Shown: positions 8,542-17,092 of the stretch, piece after piece | How positions within the stretch are numbered: position 1 is the stretch's first letter | Layout of the letters: each line of letters starts with the position of its first letter | Source: Bacteroidota bacterium | Lineage (GTDB): Bacteria > Bacteroidota > Bacteroidia > Chitinophagales > Chitinophagaceae | Reading direction: 5' to 3' | DNA length: 43,914 nucleotides | Assembly (NCBI GenBank): GCA_018267585.1 | Contig: JAFDYE010000535.1 | Coordinates: 1-43,914 of the forward strand | Notes under the pieces: generated by a model | What the model was told of the DNA's origin: nothing | Database searches by the model: none | Seen by the model: the letters and a program-made list of their open reading frames with translations, nothing else | Position numbers and translations under genes: made by a program

Positions 8542-10638
8542 CTATTCTTTCAAATACCTCTTGGCGGCCGCCGACGGCAGATCGAAGACCCTCTGTTGCC
8601 GTAATGAAACGGTCAATTTGATGTATTCCGCCTGAGCCCAGGTCAGAGGCATGGCTGAGCCGGTATAACGTCCGCGATACAAGTCTTTTTCGGGTATATC
8701 TGCAGCATCCCAGACCTGCTCCGGGAACAATCCGTTATGGCTGAAGGATTCCATAGCCTTTAGCAACTTCGATGCCTCTTTGAAATGCCCCGCAGCAATC
8801 TCGTAATGGGCGCGCTCTCCTGTCAGCAGCGGCCAGCACCGCCCAGTTCCAAATTCCCCAAGAGGATCCCCGGTATCAGTCTCCCCATATCCGTCATAAG
8901 TGAACCGTCGCCAGCAGGGGCCTTCCGGCAGGTCCCTCCTCAGCTGGCTGTCGATCACCCGGATCGTATCCAGGATACGGGGGTCGTCGGCCCGCCGCAG
9001 CCCGAACCGAACGAGGGCCAGCGCATCTACCGATACCACTTCACCAACCGGCATCTCGGCTTTGCCTTCGGGATGGTGATGGAGCCTTAACGGCTTTTCT
9101 TTTACATCCTGCGCAGGCGCAAGAAAAGGGTTGACCCGGACGTAATAACCCCGGACGCCGCAACGATGCGCCGTATCGGTCCCCTCAACAAACGTCCAGG
9201 TCTCGATTTGCGCATTCCACAAATCTGCTCTTTTGCGGCATTCCTCTGCCATTGGAATATCGCCCGTCCTTTCTAACAGTTCCGCAGCCGATATAAGCGC
9301 AGCGATCTGGGCTGCCAGTGAAAAAGTGGAGAGGCCGCTTTGCTGTTCCCACCGGTCTTGCTCGCTTGAAGGGCCGAATTCAAGCAAATAGGCGGCTGCG
9401 CGGTACAGACCAGGCCGGTATCTAAGCCATCCTTCCCGATCAAAAAGGCCCCTATGATAGCATGAATAAAGCAGCAGGATGGGCAGGGCGACCTGGTCCA
9501 TCTGGATCTTAGGCAGGCAGGGTCTGCCGTCCAACCACATATTTTGCGCCCATTTCCCATCGCCGTCCTGGGTGGTAAAAAGATAATTGAGGATGCGCAG
9601 CACCTCTTCCTTTGCATTCAGCGCCAGAAACCCCCAGGCGCTTTCAACCAGGTCGCGCGGCCACACGAGGTGATAACCCAGTCCGCCATTGACGCCATGC
9701 GATTGACCCCAGGGAATGGACAGACTGGCGATGATTCCGCCCGGGTATCTTCTGCTTTCCGCGATCCGCAAGGCCGCAATGCTTTCAGGCAGCCAGCTGG
9801 CTTCCACCGTCTGACCTCTCCACTTTTTTCTAATTTTACGTTGCCACGCCTTCCATTCTTTTACATAACGGTTCCATACGGATGCAAATCCTTCCAGGAG
9901 ACTCGACCGTGCATTAAATGCCGCCTCGGCCGGAGAAAGGCCAAAACCGATGGCGATAACCATTTCTTCGCCTATAACAGGCCTCGCGCAAAGCTGTGTA
10001 TTTCCCCAGCCGGCATAATCATATAGCCTGGTGAACTTCTTGTTTTTCTGCAGATCCGCATGCCCGTCGGAAACGCCTATAAATCCAACCGTAGCTTCCT
10101 CCCACCCCGTGCTGCACGCCATCGCCACCGCCAACCCCTCGCAGGCCGCGAAGATCATTTCCATATCCTTATATCTCGCGATCCAGCTTTCATTGTTGGC
10201 TCCCTGGTTATGCAAGTGCGGTGTGAGGGCGACGTACAGTTGCAAACCCTTTAAAGACGGGTTGAATCGTACGCGCTGCAGCACTGCGCTCCGCTGAATA
10301 TCTGCCACTATTTCCTTGTCGAGAACATATCCGTTGTCGGGGCACCGGTTCCTGATTAAAAAGGCGGGTATTCCCCGACCGGCGCTCTTATCGATATCCC
10401 GCATGGCGCAACGTTCGTCAGAAAAATAACCCTTACCATCCGCAACAAGGAAGATACATTCCCGCATGCACGCTATATCTTCCTGCGGATAATATACTTC
10501 GTTGAGCACCCCTCTTCCGATCGTAAAACTAACTGTATTCGTCTCGTTGGCGGCCCGGCCGATGCCAGTCTTAGCTCCCGACGTCCACGGAGAATGGATG
10601 CCCGGCGCGCCGGGGGCAGAATTTTTGACCTGATCCAT
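8542..10638 (-). CDS. Glycoside hydrolase family 15 protein (glucoamylase/glucodextranase-like)
   Basis: A 698-residue protein with the bacterial GH15 layout: an N-terminal beta-sandwich domain (about 15-270) and an (alpha/alpha)6 catalytic domain. WPRDL is at 326-330, the probable general acid Glu431 is in RWEQQSG, and the probable base Glu640 is in PEQVWD. These match the two acidic positions known in bacterial glucoamylase and glucodextranase. There is no signal peptide, so it probably acts in the cytoplasm on alpha-glucans such as glycogen, trehalose-like sugars or imported dextrins. The initiator MDQVKN is the first in-frame ATG. It stands apart from the SusCD locus further on, so it is unlikely to belong to that uptake system. 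Confidence 0.94.
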   Translation of the reverse strand: MDQVKNSAPGAPGIHSPWTSGAKTGIGRAANETNTVSFTIGRGVLNEVYYPQEDIACMRECIFLVADGKGYFSDERCAMRDIDKSAGRGIPAFLIRNRCPDNGYVLDKEIVADIQRSAVLQRVRFNPSLKGLQLYVALTPHLHNQGANNESWIARYKDMEMIFAACEGLAVAMACSTGWEEATVGFIGVSDGHADLQKNKKFTRLYDYAGWGNTQLCARPVIGEEMVIAIGFGLSPAEAAFNARSSLLEGFASVWNRYVKEWKAWQRKIRKKWRGQTVEASWLPESIAALRIAESRRYPGGIIASLSIPWGQSHGVNGGLGYHLVWPRDLVESAWGFLALNAKEEVLRILNYLFTTQDGDGKWAQNMWLDGRPCLPKIQMDQVALPILLLYSCYHRGLFDREGWLRYRPGLYRAAAYLLEFGPSSEQDRWEQQSGLSTFSLAAQIAALISAAELLERTGDIPMAEECRKRADLWNAQIETWTFVEGTDTAHRCGVRGYYVRVNPFLAPAQDVKEKPLRLHHHPEGKAEMPVGEVVSVDALALVRFGLRRADDPRILDTIRVIDSQLRRDLPEGPCWRRFTYDGYGETDTGDPLGEFGTGRCWPLLTGERAHYEIAAGHFKEASKLLKAMESFSHNGLFPEQVWDAADIPEKDLYRGRYTGSAMPLTWAQAEYIKLTVSLRQQRVFDLPSAAAKRYLKE

Positions 10639-10794
10639 GCCTCATTTCAGAAAATCTTGTGCCAGATAACTTTACCCGCCCTCTATCATGGCCTGAATCC
10701 GCCACCGGAAGAAAACAATATCAACGCCAGCATGACCCTTACCAAAAGGCCGCCGCCATATGGCGACGACCTGGTCTTTCAAGAATAAAAAAAA

Positions 10795-11391
10795 TTAGTA
10801 TGCCTTAATAATTTGGCCGGTGCCCGCACCAAAAATGCTTTTGCGAAACGCAAACTCAAGCTGCTTCGTAGTAACCGGCACTTCTCCCGGAAAATACGGA
10901 AAATATTGAGGAGAACTTTCTAAGACGGTCGGGCTGACGGCATTGATCCGGACCCTGTTGTCCAGTTCAACAGCGGCGGCCCTGACAAATCCCTCTACCG
11001 CACCGTTTGCGGCCGAGGCGTTCGCGAAATTCCTTTGAGGTTCATGCGTTAAAGCTCCTGTGATCAAGGTAAAGGAGCCATTCGGCCTGATATAGTCCCG
11101 GCCGATCAGCACCAGGTTGATCTGCCCCATCATCTTGCCATCCACACCCTGGCGAAACTCCTTATCGGTCAGGCTTTTCCATGGTCCGACATAGGTAGGA
11201 CCCGCGGTGGAGACCAGCGCATCGAACGGGCCGATCTTCTTATACATATGCTCAATGGACACCGGCGATGTAATATCGACTTCAATTTCGCTGCGACGGA
11301 GGCTCGCACGTATAACTTCATGTTCCTGCTCAAATGCCTGGGACAGACAGGTTCCCATGGTGCCTGCGGCACCAATGATCACAATTTTCAT
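10795..11391 (-). CDS. Short SDR-family protein lacking the Tyr-x3-Lys active site
   Basis: At 198 residues this is shorter than classical SDRs. The nucleotide-binding GxxGxxG is GAAGTMG at 7-13, and the central STAG and later INAVSPTVLESS segments are SDR-like. In place of YxxxK the sequence reads NASAANGAVEGF near 124-135, so the catalytic Tyr and Lys are both missing. This is the pattern of the small PRK07578-type short-chain dehydrogenases, which I recall as having the same substitution. Whether it reduces a substrate or only binds nucleotide is open. The AraC-type regulator gene lies 155 bp upstream on the same strand and probably controls it. A TAATTTTG element at 11471-11478 could be its promoter. 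Confidence 0.9.
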   Translation of the reverse strand: MKIVIIGAAGTMGTCLSQAFEQEHEVIRASLRRSEIEVDITSPVSIEHMYKKIGPFDALVSTAGPTYVGPWKSLTDKEFRQGVDGKMMGQINLVLIGRDYIRPNGSFTLITGALTHEPQRNFANASAANGAVEGFVRAAAVELDNRVRINAVSPTVLESSPQYFPYFPGEVPVTTKQLEFAFRKSIFGAGTGQIIKAY

Positions 11392-11470
11392 CGTTTGTTT
11401 TTTATTTATTGATTACTTAAAAAATCCGCAAATACAGAATAACAGGACAGGATGACCGACGGTTTCAGCA

Positions 11471-11478
11471 CAAAATTA
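11471..11478 (-). promoter_or_regulatory. Bacteroidota-type -7 promoter element (TAATTTTG)
   Basis: The minus strand reads TAATTTTG, an exact match to the TAnnTTTG -7 consensus of the Bacteroidota primary sigma factor. It would place transcription start about 70 bp before the ATG of the short SDR gene at 11391. No TTTG -33 element is seen at the expected distance, which lowers confidence. Confidence 0.35.
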
Positions 11479-11546
11479 TTTCACTTTGCGCGGTCATGGT
11501 AGGACATAACTGTAATAGGACCGGACGATTTTGCAGCAGCCGGCTT

Positions 11547-12410
11547 TCATTTAACGTTCTTGCGGAAGGAATCAGGCGAGTCACCGGTATGTTTCCTGAA
11601 GAACCGGATAAAATAGGAAGGGTCCTCAAATCCTAAATCCCATGCTATCTCCTTGATTTGATTCGGCGTAGCGAGCAAACATCTTTTGGCTTCCAGGACG
11701 ATCTGCTCATTGATCAGGTCGCCTGCCGTCTTTCCAACAGAAGATTTAGTGATCGCGTTCAGCTGGTAGGCTGACAGATTTAGCATACCGGCATATTGGG
11801 AAACATTCTTCACCTCTTTGATATTTTCTTCCAGCAGCCTGCAAAAATCTTCATAGCGATCCTGCGTGTAGGTACTGGCGGCGGCGGGACGCGGACCTTC
11901 ATTCCTGCTTTGACGCAGATATTCTATAAAGAAAAGGTCCAGATAGGCGTTGATGGCATCCAGGTACCCGTCCCGCTTTTCCTCATATTCCTGAAAGATC
12001 TGTGATAGAAAGGAAACCAGCCTTTGGATACCGGGACCATCCGGCCGGCAGTGGTTCTTACCGGTTGCTTTTCCCCATCTTTGCTCGGTGCCGGGGTTTG
12101 CCGGCTGGTAAAATGAGGGATCGAATTCAAGAAGATATCCTTTGCTGTCGGCCGAAAGCTGGAGTTGATGGACCTGGCCAGGTCGCAGGATAAAAACAGC
12201 GGTGCCCTCGATCTCATAACGGGTGAAATCGATCTCATGAAATCCAGCGCCATGCTCAATGCCAAGGATGAAATAGAAATCATGCTTGTGCAGCTGGTGC
12301 TTCAATTCATTGCCATTGAGCACCACGCTCAGATCCCTTACGCTGATGCGGCCAGGGGTCGGCTGTTGGTTGGATGTCGGGGCGATGCGCCTGACCGGGA
12401 TGGGCTTCAT
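11547..12410 (-). CDS. AraC family transcriptional regulator
   Basis: An N-terminal cupin-like sensing domain (HKHDFYFILGIEHG, VFILRPGQVHQLQL) precedes a C-terminal double helix-turn-helix of about 100 residues. The second HTH carries the signature IKEIAWDLGFEDPSYFIRFFRKHTGDSPDSFRK. I place the start at the ATG at 12410 (MKPIPVRR) because a TAACTTTG element sits at 12446-12453, leaving almost no leader for the other ATG at 12431. Domain order and length (287 residues) are normal for the family. The sensing domain is of the type that binds small effectors. The gene directly downstream, the short SDR, is the likely target. Confidence 0.93.
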   Translation of the reverse strand: MKPIPVRRIAPTSNQQPTPGRISVRDLSVVLNGNELKHQLHKHDFYFILGIEHGAGFHEIDFTRYEIEGTAVFILRPGQVHQLQLSADSKGYLLEFDPSFYQPANPGTEQRWGKATGKNHCRPDGPGIQRLVSFLSQIFQEYEEKRDGYLDAINAYLDLFFIEYLRQSRNEGPRPAAASTYTQDRYEDFCRLLEENIKEVKNVSQYAGMLNLSAYQLNAITKSSVGKTAGDLINEQIVLEAKRCLLATPNQIKEIAWDLGFEDPSYFIRFFRKHTGDSPDSFRKNVK

Positions 12411-12445
12411 GTAAGTATCTGATTGATGCAAAATGGCGACATATA

Positions 12446-12453
12446 CAAAGTTA
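12446..12453 (-). promoter_or_regulatory. Bacteroidota-type -7 promoter element (TAACTTTG)
   Basis: On the minus strand TAACTTTG matches TAnnTTTG exactly. Transcription would begin near 12440, about 30 bp before the ATG at 12410, which supports that start for the AraC gene. No good TTTG -33 box is present. Confidence 0.4.
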
Positions 12454-12548
12454 CGTTTGAAACAATTCCCGATGATTGGAGATTTAAGGCATTCACTGAA
12501 ATTTTTAAAGGCCTGGTATGAATTTGCAGATAGTTGCTAAATTTACCC

Positions 12549-13001
12549 ATGCACCCACTGAAAAGACCCGTAAAAGATCAACCCGGCTTCAGACTGCTAT
12601 ACGAGAGCTTCACATTGACGGTAGGGCATGTCTATGAGGATGCCTATTGTTACAACAAGCTAACGACGGAAGAATTCTGCATCTGGCAGTTTCAAAATGA
12701 CCCGACCTGCGCAATGGTCGGAAAAAACAGTGACTGGTGCCTTGTCGGCGGCGAGATACTTGTACTCAGGACATTCCCGGATCAGACCGTGAGGCCGGTC
12801 AGCAACCTGAAGGATATTCATGAAATAAAGCTTATCGATGAATACACCGCCAATATTCTCATCGACCCCTGGTCGGAAAATTCATCGATCTGGCAATTGG
12901 AATTAGATTTGAACCGGGCGACGCCGGCCATCGGACTCCGGAAGATCAAAGATTTTAAAGACTATCTTGACAAGCCGTATACGGAAAACATAATTTGGTA
13001 A
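12549..13001 (+). CDS. Hypothetical protein, 150 residues
   Basis: The frame starts at ATG 12549 (MHPLKRPVKDQ). A TTG five codons earlier is less likely. The product is soluble, with no signal peptide, membrane helix or cysteine motif. It has several aromatic residues (FCIWQFQND, SDWCLVGG, SIWQLELDL) and alternating hydrophobic residues that suggest a beta-rich fold. I do not recognise the family. It is divergent from the AraC gene and followed after 32 bp by the DUF1343 gene on the same strand, so the two may be co-transcribed. Confidence 0.75.
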   Translation: MHPLKRPVKDQPGFRLLYESFTLTVGHVYEDAYCYNKLTTEEFCIWQFQNDPTCAMVGKNSDWCLVGGEILVLRTFPDQTVRPVSNLKDIHEIKLIDEYTANILIDPWSENSSIWQLELDLNRATPAIGLRKIKDFKDYLDKPYTENIIW

Positions 13002-13033
13002 AATATTTTCTTCCGGCCGCAAACCGACAATAT

Positions 13034-14224
13034 ATGAAACAACTCATGCCGCTCGCAGGGATCGACGCGATATTAGATTCGCCCCCCGACTGGAGATCGT
13101 CCAGGGTCGCGATGGTCACGAACAATGCGGCGACTACGGCGGCATTTCGATCTTCACGGTTGGCCCTGCTGGAAGCCGGATTCGGGCTAACCAAACTGCT
13201 GTCGCCCGAACATGGCCTCCTCGCTACCGGTGCGGACGGGCATGCGATGCTGGATGGATACGACGAGCTGACAGGGCTGCCGGTTGTGAGTCTTTACGGG
13301 GATAGGTTGGCGCCCGGACAAGAAGACCTCGCCGATATCGACGTGGTGCTCTTCGACATACCGGACATCGGCTGCCGGTTCTATACCTACTTGTGGACCC
13401 TGACCCATGTAATGGAGGCCTGTGCGCGCTGGGGCCGTCCCCTGGTGATCGCCGACAGACCCAATCCCCTGTCGGGAAGGCTGACCTTGGCCGAAGGACC
13501 GGGGCTGGACGAAAAACACTGCAGCAGTTTTATTGGACGTTGGGAGCTACCGATCCGGCATAGCTGTACAATTGGGGAGCTGTCGCGCTATTTCAATACG
13601 ACGAAGAAGATCGGCTGCTCGCTGGATGTGGTACCCTGCCAGGCCTGGCGCCGCGACTCCTTCTATCCGGACTGGCGGCGGTCCTTTGTCCCGCTGTCGC
13701 CGGCGATCCCGGACTTCGAGTCTGCACTATTTTATCCGGGGCTTTGCCTGTTCGAAGCGACAAACCTGAGTGAAGGCAGGGGGACCGCGACACCTTTCCG
13801 GGTGGTGGGGGCGCCCTGGCTGGAGGGTACGACGGTAGCGGCGGCCTTCAATAAGCAGCTTGGGGACGCCGTGGCGGCCCGCCCTGTGGAGTTCACGCCG
13901 GCAGAAGGCAAGTATGCCGGCCGCTTGTGCAAAGGGGTAATGCTGCACGTGCGGGATGCTCAGAACTTCCGGCCCGTGGAGACCGGCTGGCTGCTGCTGG
14001 CGCTGATCCGGGATCTTTACCCCGATTCCTTTGCCTGGGCGCCCTATCCCACCCACGTCAATCCGGCCGGACGCCGCCATCTCGACCTGCTGCTAGGTAT
14101 TCCCGGAGCCGAAACCATTTTTGCCTCCGGCAACGTCAACCGTCCGGAGGACATCCGCAGCTTCACGGACCCTGGCAATTGGATAGAAAAAATAAGGCCT
14201 TTTCTATTGTATCACCAAGACTGA
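13034..14224 (+). CDS. DUF1343 / NamZ-like exo-beta-N-acetylmuramidase
   Basis: The ATG at 13034 (MKQLMPLAGID) gives 396 residues. The typical DUF1343 elements appear in order: VAMVTNNAA, LSPEHGL (Glu59), VVSLYGD, VLFDIPDIGCRFYTYLWTL, DRPNPL, EGRGTATPFRVVGAPW and the C-terminal YPTHVNP. NamZ of Bacillus subtilis, in this family, removes terminal N-acetylmuramic acid from peptidoglycan fragments. No signal peptide or lipobox is seen at either possible start, so this copy may work in the cytoplasm on imported muropeptides, whereas many relatives are secreted. A role in cell-wall recycling is inferred from family only. Confidence 0.9.
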   Translation: MKQLMPLAGIDAILDSPPDWRSSRVAMVTNNAATTAAFRSSRLALLEAGFGLTKLLSPEHGLLATGADGHAMLDGYDELTGLPVVSLYGDRLAPGQEDLADIDVVLFDIPDIGCRFYTYLWTLTHVMEACARWGRPLVIADRPNPLSGRLTLAEGPGLDEKHCSSFIGRWELPIRHSCTIGELSRYFNTTKKIGCSLDVVPCQAWRRDSFYPDWRRSFVPLSPAIPDFESALFYPGLCLFEATNLSEGRGTATPFRVVGAPWLEGTTVAAAFNKQLGDAVAARPVEFTPAEGKYAGRLCKGVMLHVRDAQNFRPVETGWLLLALIRDLYPDSFAWAPYPTHVNPAGRRHLDLLLGIPGAETIFASGNVNRPEDIRSFTDPGNWIEKIRPFLLYHQD

Positions 14225-14346
14225 GCCGGCTGCTCTACTGTGCACCTGTATCAGATTTTTTTTATACCTTGGTCCCTGTATAGATTTTTCCACGCATCCT
14301 GTGCAATAACAGCGCAATCATCAATAGAAGCAACCCCTGCCTGCCT

Positions 14347-16194
14347 GTGCTGAACAGTAAAACAATTTTTGCCTCCTTTATTATGCTGCTGCCGGCAGCA
14401 TTCCCCCTCAAGACGCATGCGCAGTCCGCGGGCAGCATCCGCATTGGCAGCGCCGGCAACGCCCAGATACAACCGGCCGATACCTTGACGGTTAACCGCC
14501 TCAACGAGCAAGTGGGGCGGGCGCTTATTACACGCAATGCCGATTCCCTCCTGCAAATGGCACAGACAGCGGTAAGTCTGGCTACTCGCTTGCAATACAA
14601 GCCGGGTCTGGCCGTGGCGCTGCGGCTGAAGGGCTGCTGCAACCGGCTGAAAGGCGATTACCCGGCTGCTTTGGGATCCTTGCTGGGCAGCCTGCGGATC
14701 GCGGAAACGCTGAAAAGCCCGGGGAAGGAAGCAGACGCGTATCGCGAGCTGGCGCTGTTGCAGAAAGATCTGTCGGGCTCCAATCAAACGGAAGCTTATT
14801 TGGAAAAAGGTATCGAATATAGCCGGCTTTCGTATGCGCTGGCAGGCGAGGCGCGGGACAGTTCGGGAATGGTGAACAGCCTGAATATGGAGGGCATTAT
14901 CTACCGCGACAAAGCGAAGACATGGGGCAGGCGTACTTATTACGACACGGCGTACGATGCGTACAATAAAGCCCTTGCGCTGATAGCGCACGGCGGCCGG
15001 GGAATCGAAAACCTGGCAAAGCTGTACAATAACATCAGCCAGGTATTTATCGAATATAAAGGCGACTACCGGACGGGACTGGACTATCTCCTGCGGGCGG
15101 TCCATATCAATGACAGCACGCACAGTCTTAACGGGCTCTCGCACAATTACGGGAATATCTCGGGCACTTACCTGTCGCTGCACGAAAGTGCGCTGGCCCT
15201 GGCCTATGCCCGTAAAATGCTGGCAGTATCGCAACTGCTTCAGCGGCCCGAGCGCTTAGAGAATGCCTACAGGCAGCTGTACAATGTATTCAAAGCAAAC
15301 GGGCTGCCGGATTCGGCCTTGTATTATTATGTGCAAGCCGACGACCTCAACGATTCCCTGACCAATCTGAACAAAGTTCGCCAGGTTACGGACCTCCAGG
15401 CAAAATACGAAACGGCGAAGAAGGAGACGGAGATAATTCGCCTGCAGACCGAGAGCAGGGAAAAGAATAAGCGCATCGCCTTGTTGGTCATAGCGCTGGC
15501 AATACTGGCGGGATTGGCCGCCTGTATGATCTGGCTGTACCGGCGGGTAGTCCGGCAGCGACAGCGGATCGCCGCCCAATCGGCTGAACTGGAGCTGATG
15601 ATGAAGGAGCTGCACCACCGGGTAAAGAACAACCTGCAAATTGTAAGCAGCCTGCTGAGCCTGCAAACGAGCAAGCTGCGCGATGAGAGCGCGATAGAGG
15701 CCTTAAAGGAAAGCCAGCTGCGGGTGCAGGCCATGAGCTTTATACACCAACGACTGTATAAGAAGGATTCGGTAACCGAAGTGAACATGAAGGAGTACCT
15801 GACAGACCTGGTGGAATTGCTGCTATCTTCATACGGTTATGTACGGGATGGTTTTGACCTGGCGATCAGCGTGCAGAAGGAAATGCTGGATATAGACCGG
15901 GCTTTGCCCATCGGGCTGATCATAAATGAAATGGTGACCAATTCGCTGAAATATGCGTATGCCGGCGTAGACAGACCCTCTTTGGAAATTGCCCTGACCG
16001 ATAACGGCGAGCAGCTGGTTTGCCGGGTGAAAGACAACGGCTGCGGGATGGACGAGAGTGGCTGGCAGCAGAAAAGCCCCTCATTTGGCAAGCAGCTGAT
16101 AACTGCGCTATGCAGGCAACTGCGGGCACAGCACACACTGGTGGTCAACCGAGGCGTACAATTTACCATTACCATACCCAAACAAGCCGCATAG
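14347..16194 (+). CDS. TPR-containing sensor histidine kinase (HisKA_2 type)
   Basis: A 615-residue protein beginning at a GTG (LNSKTIFASFIMLLPAAF), which supplies a full signal peptide ending near THAQS. No upstream ATG exists in frame. A periplasmic region of tetratricopeptide-like helices (about 40-345) leads to a coiled segment, a single membrane helix near 375-395 (IALLVIALAILAGLAACMIWL), the phosphoacceptor motif ELHHRVKNN (His 423/424) and an HATPase_c domain with N-box NEMVTNSLKYAY and DNGCGM. This is the common Bacteroidota kinase that works with LytTR regulators. The response regulator gene starts 4 bp after its stop. Confidence 0.95.
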   Translation: MLNSKTIFASFIMLLPAAFPLKTHAQSAGSIRIGSAGNAQIQPADTLTVNRLNEQVGRALITRNADSLLQMAQTAVSLATRLQYKPGLAVALRLKGCCNRLKGDYPAALGSLLGSLRIAETLKSPGKEADAYRELALLQKDLSGSNQTEAYLEKGIEYSRLSYALAGEARDSSGMVNSLNMEGIIYRDKAKTWGRRTYYDTAYDAYNKALALIAHGGRGIENLAKLYNNISQVFIEYKGDYRTGLDYLLRAVHINDSTHSLNGLSHNYGNISGTYLSLHESALALAYARKMLAVSQLLQRPERLENAYRQLYNVFKANGLPDSALYYYVQADDLNDSLTNLNKVRQVTDLQAKYETAKKETEIIRLQTESREKNKRIALLVIALAILAGLAACMIWLYRRVVRQRQRIAAQSAELELMMKELHHRVKNNLQIVSSLLSLQTSKLRDESAIEALKESQLRVQAMSFIHQRLYKKDSVTEVNMKEYLTDLVELLLSSYGYVRDGFDLAISVQKEMLDIDRALPIGLIINEMVTNSLKYAYAGVDRPSLEIALTDNGEQLVCRVKDNGCGMDESGWQQKSPSFGKQLITALCRQLRAQHTLVVNRGVQFTITIPKQAA

Positions 16195-16198
16195 ACAT

Positions 16199-16993
16199 AT
16201 GCCAACAGAGCAGGAAAAGATAAATATACTGGTCGTGGAGGACGAAGCCATTGTAGCCATGGACCTCGCGCAGGGGCTTGAAAGGGACGGATACGCGGTG
16301 GCCGGCATAGCGGACTGCGCCGAAGAGGCCCTGCAGATCTTTGGTCAGCAGCCTATCGACATCGTCTTAATGGACATACACATTGCCGGAAAAAAGGACG
16401 GCATTGAGACGGCCGCCGAGCTGATGCGGGTCCGACGGGTCCCTCTTATTTACCTGACTGCTTTTACCGATGCGGGCACCATTGAAAAGGCCAAGCATAC
16501 CTACCCTTCCGCCTATCTGGCCAAGCCGTATCATCTGACCAATGTCCGGATTGCGATAGAACTGGCCATCAGCAATTTTGCCGTGGCCCGGCAGCCCGGC
16601 GGCGGGAAAGTCGTTCCGCTGGAAAGTCACGGTACCCAGGGCGCCGTGGAGCCCGCCGATAAGGAAGCTATTCTGCAGATGAACGATTGCATCTTTGTAA
16701 AAAGCAACTATGCCTTTGTCAAGATCCGTCTGCCGGACATTCTCTATTTAGCAGCGGAAAACAACCATGTCAGGCTGGCGACCGCCGACAGACAACTGCT
16801 GCTGCGTATGTCTTTGGGTCTGCTATTGGAAAAGATCGATTTTAAGCCGCTGGTACGCATCCATCGTTCGTTTGCCGTCAATATGAACGCCATACAGTCA
16901 TTTACCGACCAGGAAGTGACGATCAATAAGACGCCTTTGCCCATCGGAAGAAGCTATAAGGAGGAATTTCTAAAGAATTTCGACTTCAGGTAG
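16199..16993 (+). CDS. Response regulator with LytTR DNA-binding domain
   Basis: A 264-residue protein. The receiver domain has acidic residues Glu14, Asp15 and Glu16 (VVEDEA), phosphoacceptor Asp59 (LMDIH), Thr87 and Lys109 (AKP). After a linker rich in Gly and Pro near 130-150 comes a LytTR domain, about 165-262, with LYLAAENNHVRLAT and LVRIHRSFAVNMNAI. It is the cognate partner of the upstream kinase. LytTR domains bind paired direct repeats. Likely targets include the exported protein genes that follow on the same strand, but no binding-site repeat stood out in the 99 bp downstream. Confidence 0.96.
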   Translation: MPTEQEKINILVVEDEAIVAMDLAQGLERDGYAVAGIADCAEEALQIFGQQPIDIVLMDIHIAGKKDGIETAAELMRVRRVPLIYLTAFTDAGTIEKAKHTYPSAYLAKPYHLTNVRIAIELAISNFAVARQPGGGKVVPLESHGTQGAVEPADKEAILQMNDCIFVKSNYAFVKIRLPDILYLAAENNHVRLATADRQLLLRMSLGLLLEKIDFKPLVRIHRSFAVNMNAIQSFTDQEVTINKTPLPIGRSYKEEFLKNFDFR

Positions 16994-17092
16994 CCTTCTT
17001 TCCTTCACATACAAAATACCGTTGTTGGCATACATATTCCGCGCAGTTAATTGTTGACGGCGCATTTTTGCGTCTCGGGTAAACTGCTTGGC

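Noticed and set aside
10754-10765. Palindrome CGCCATATGGCG upstream of the GH15 gene
   Set aside because: Short, isolated, more than 100 bp from the start codon and not near any promoter element.
14251-15234. A 327-codon minus-strand frame opposite the histidine kinase
   Set aside because: The kinase frame has signal peptide, membrane helix and catalytic motifs; the antisense frame shows none and is a shadow.
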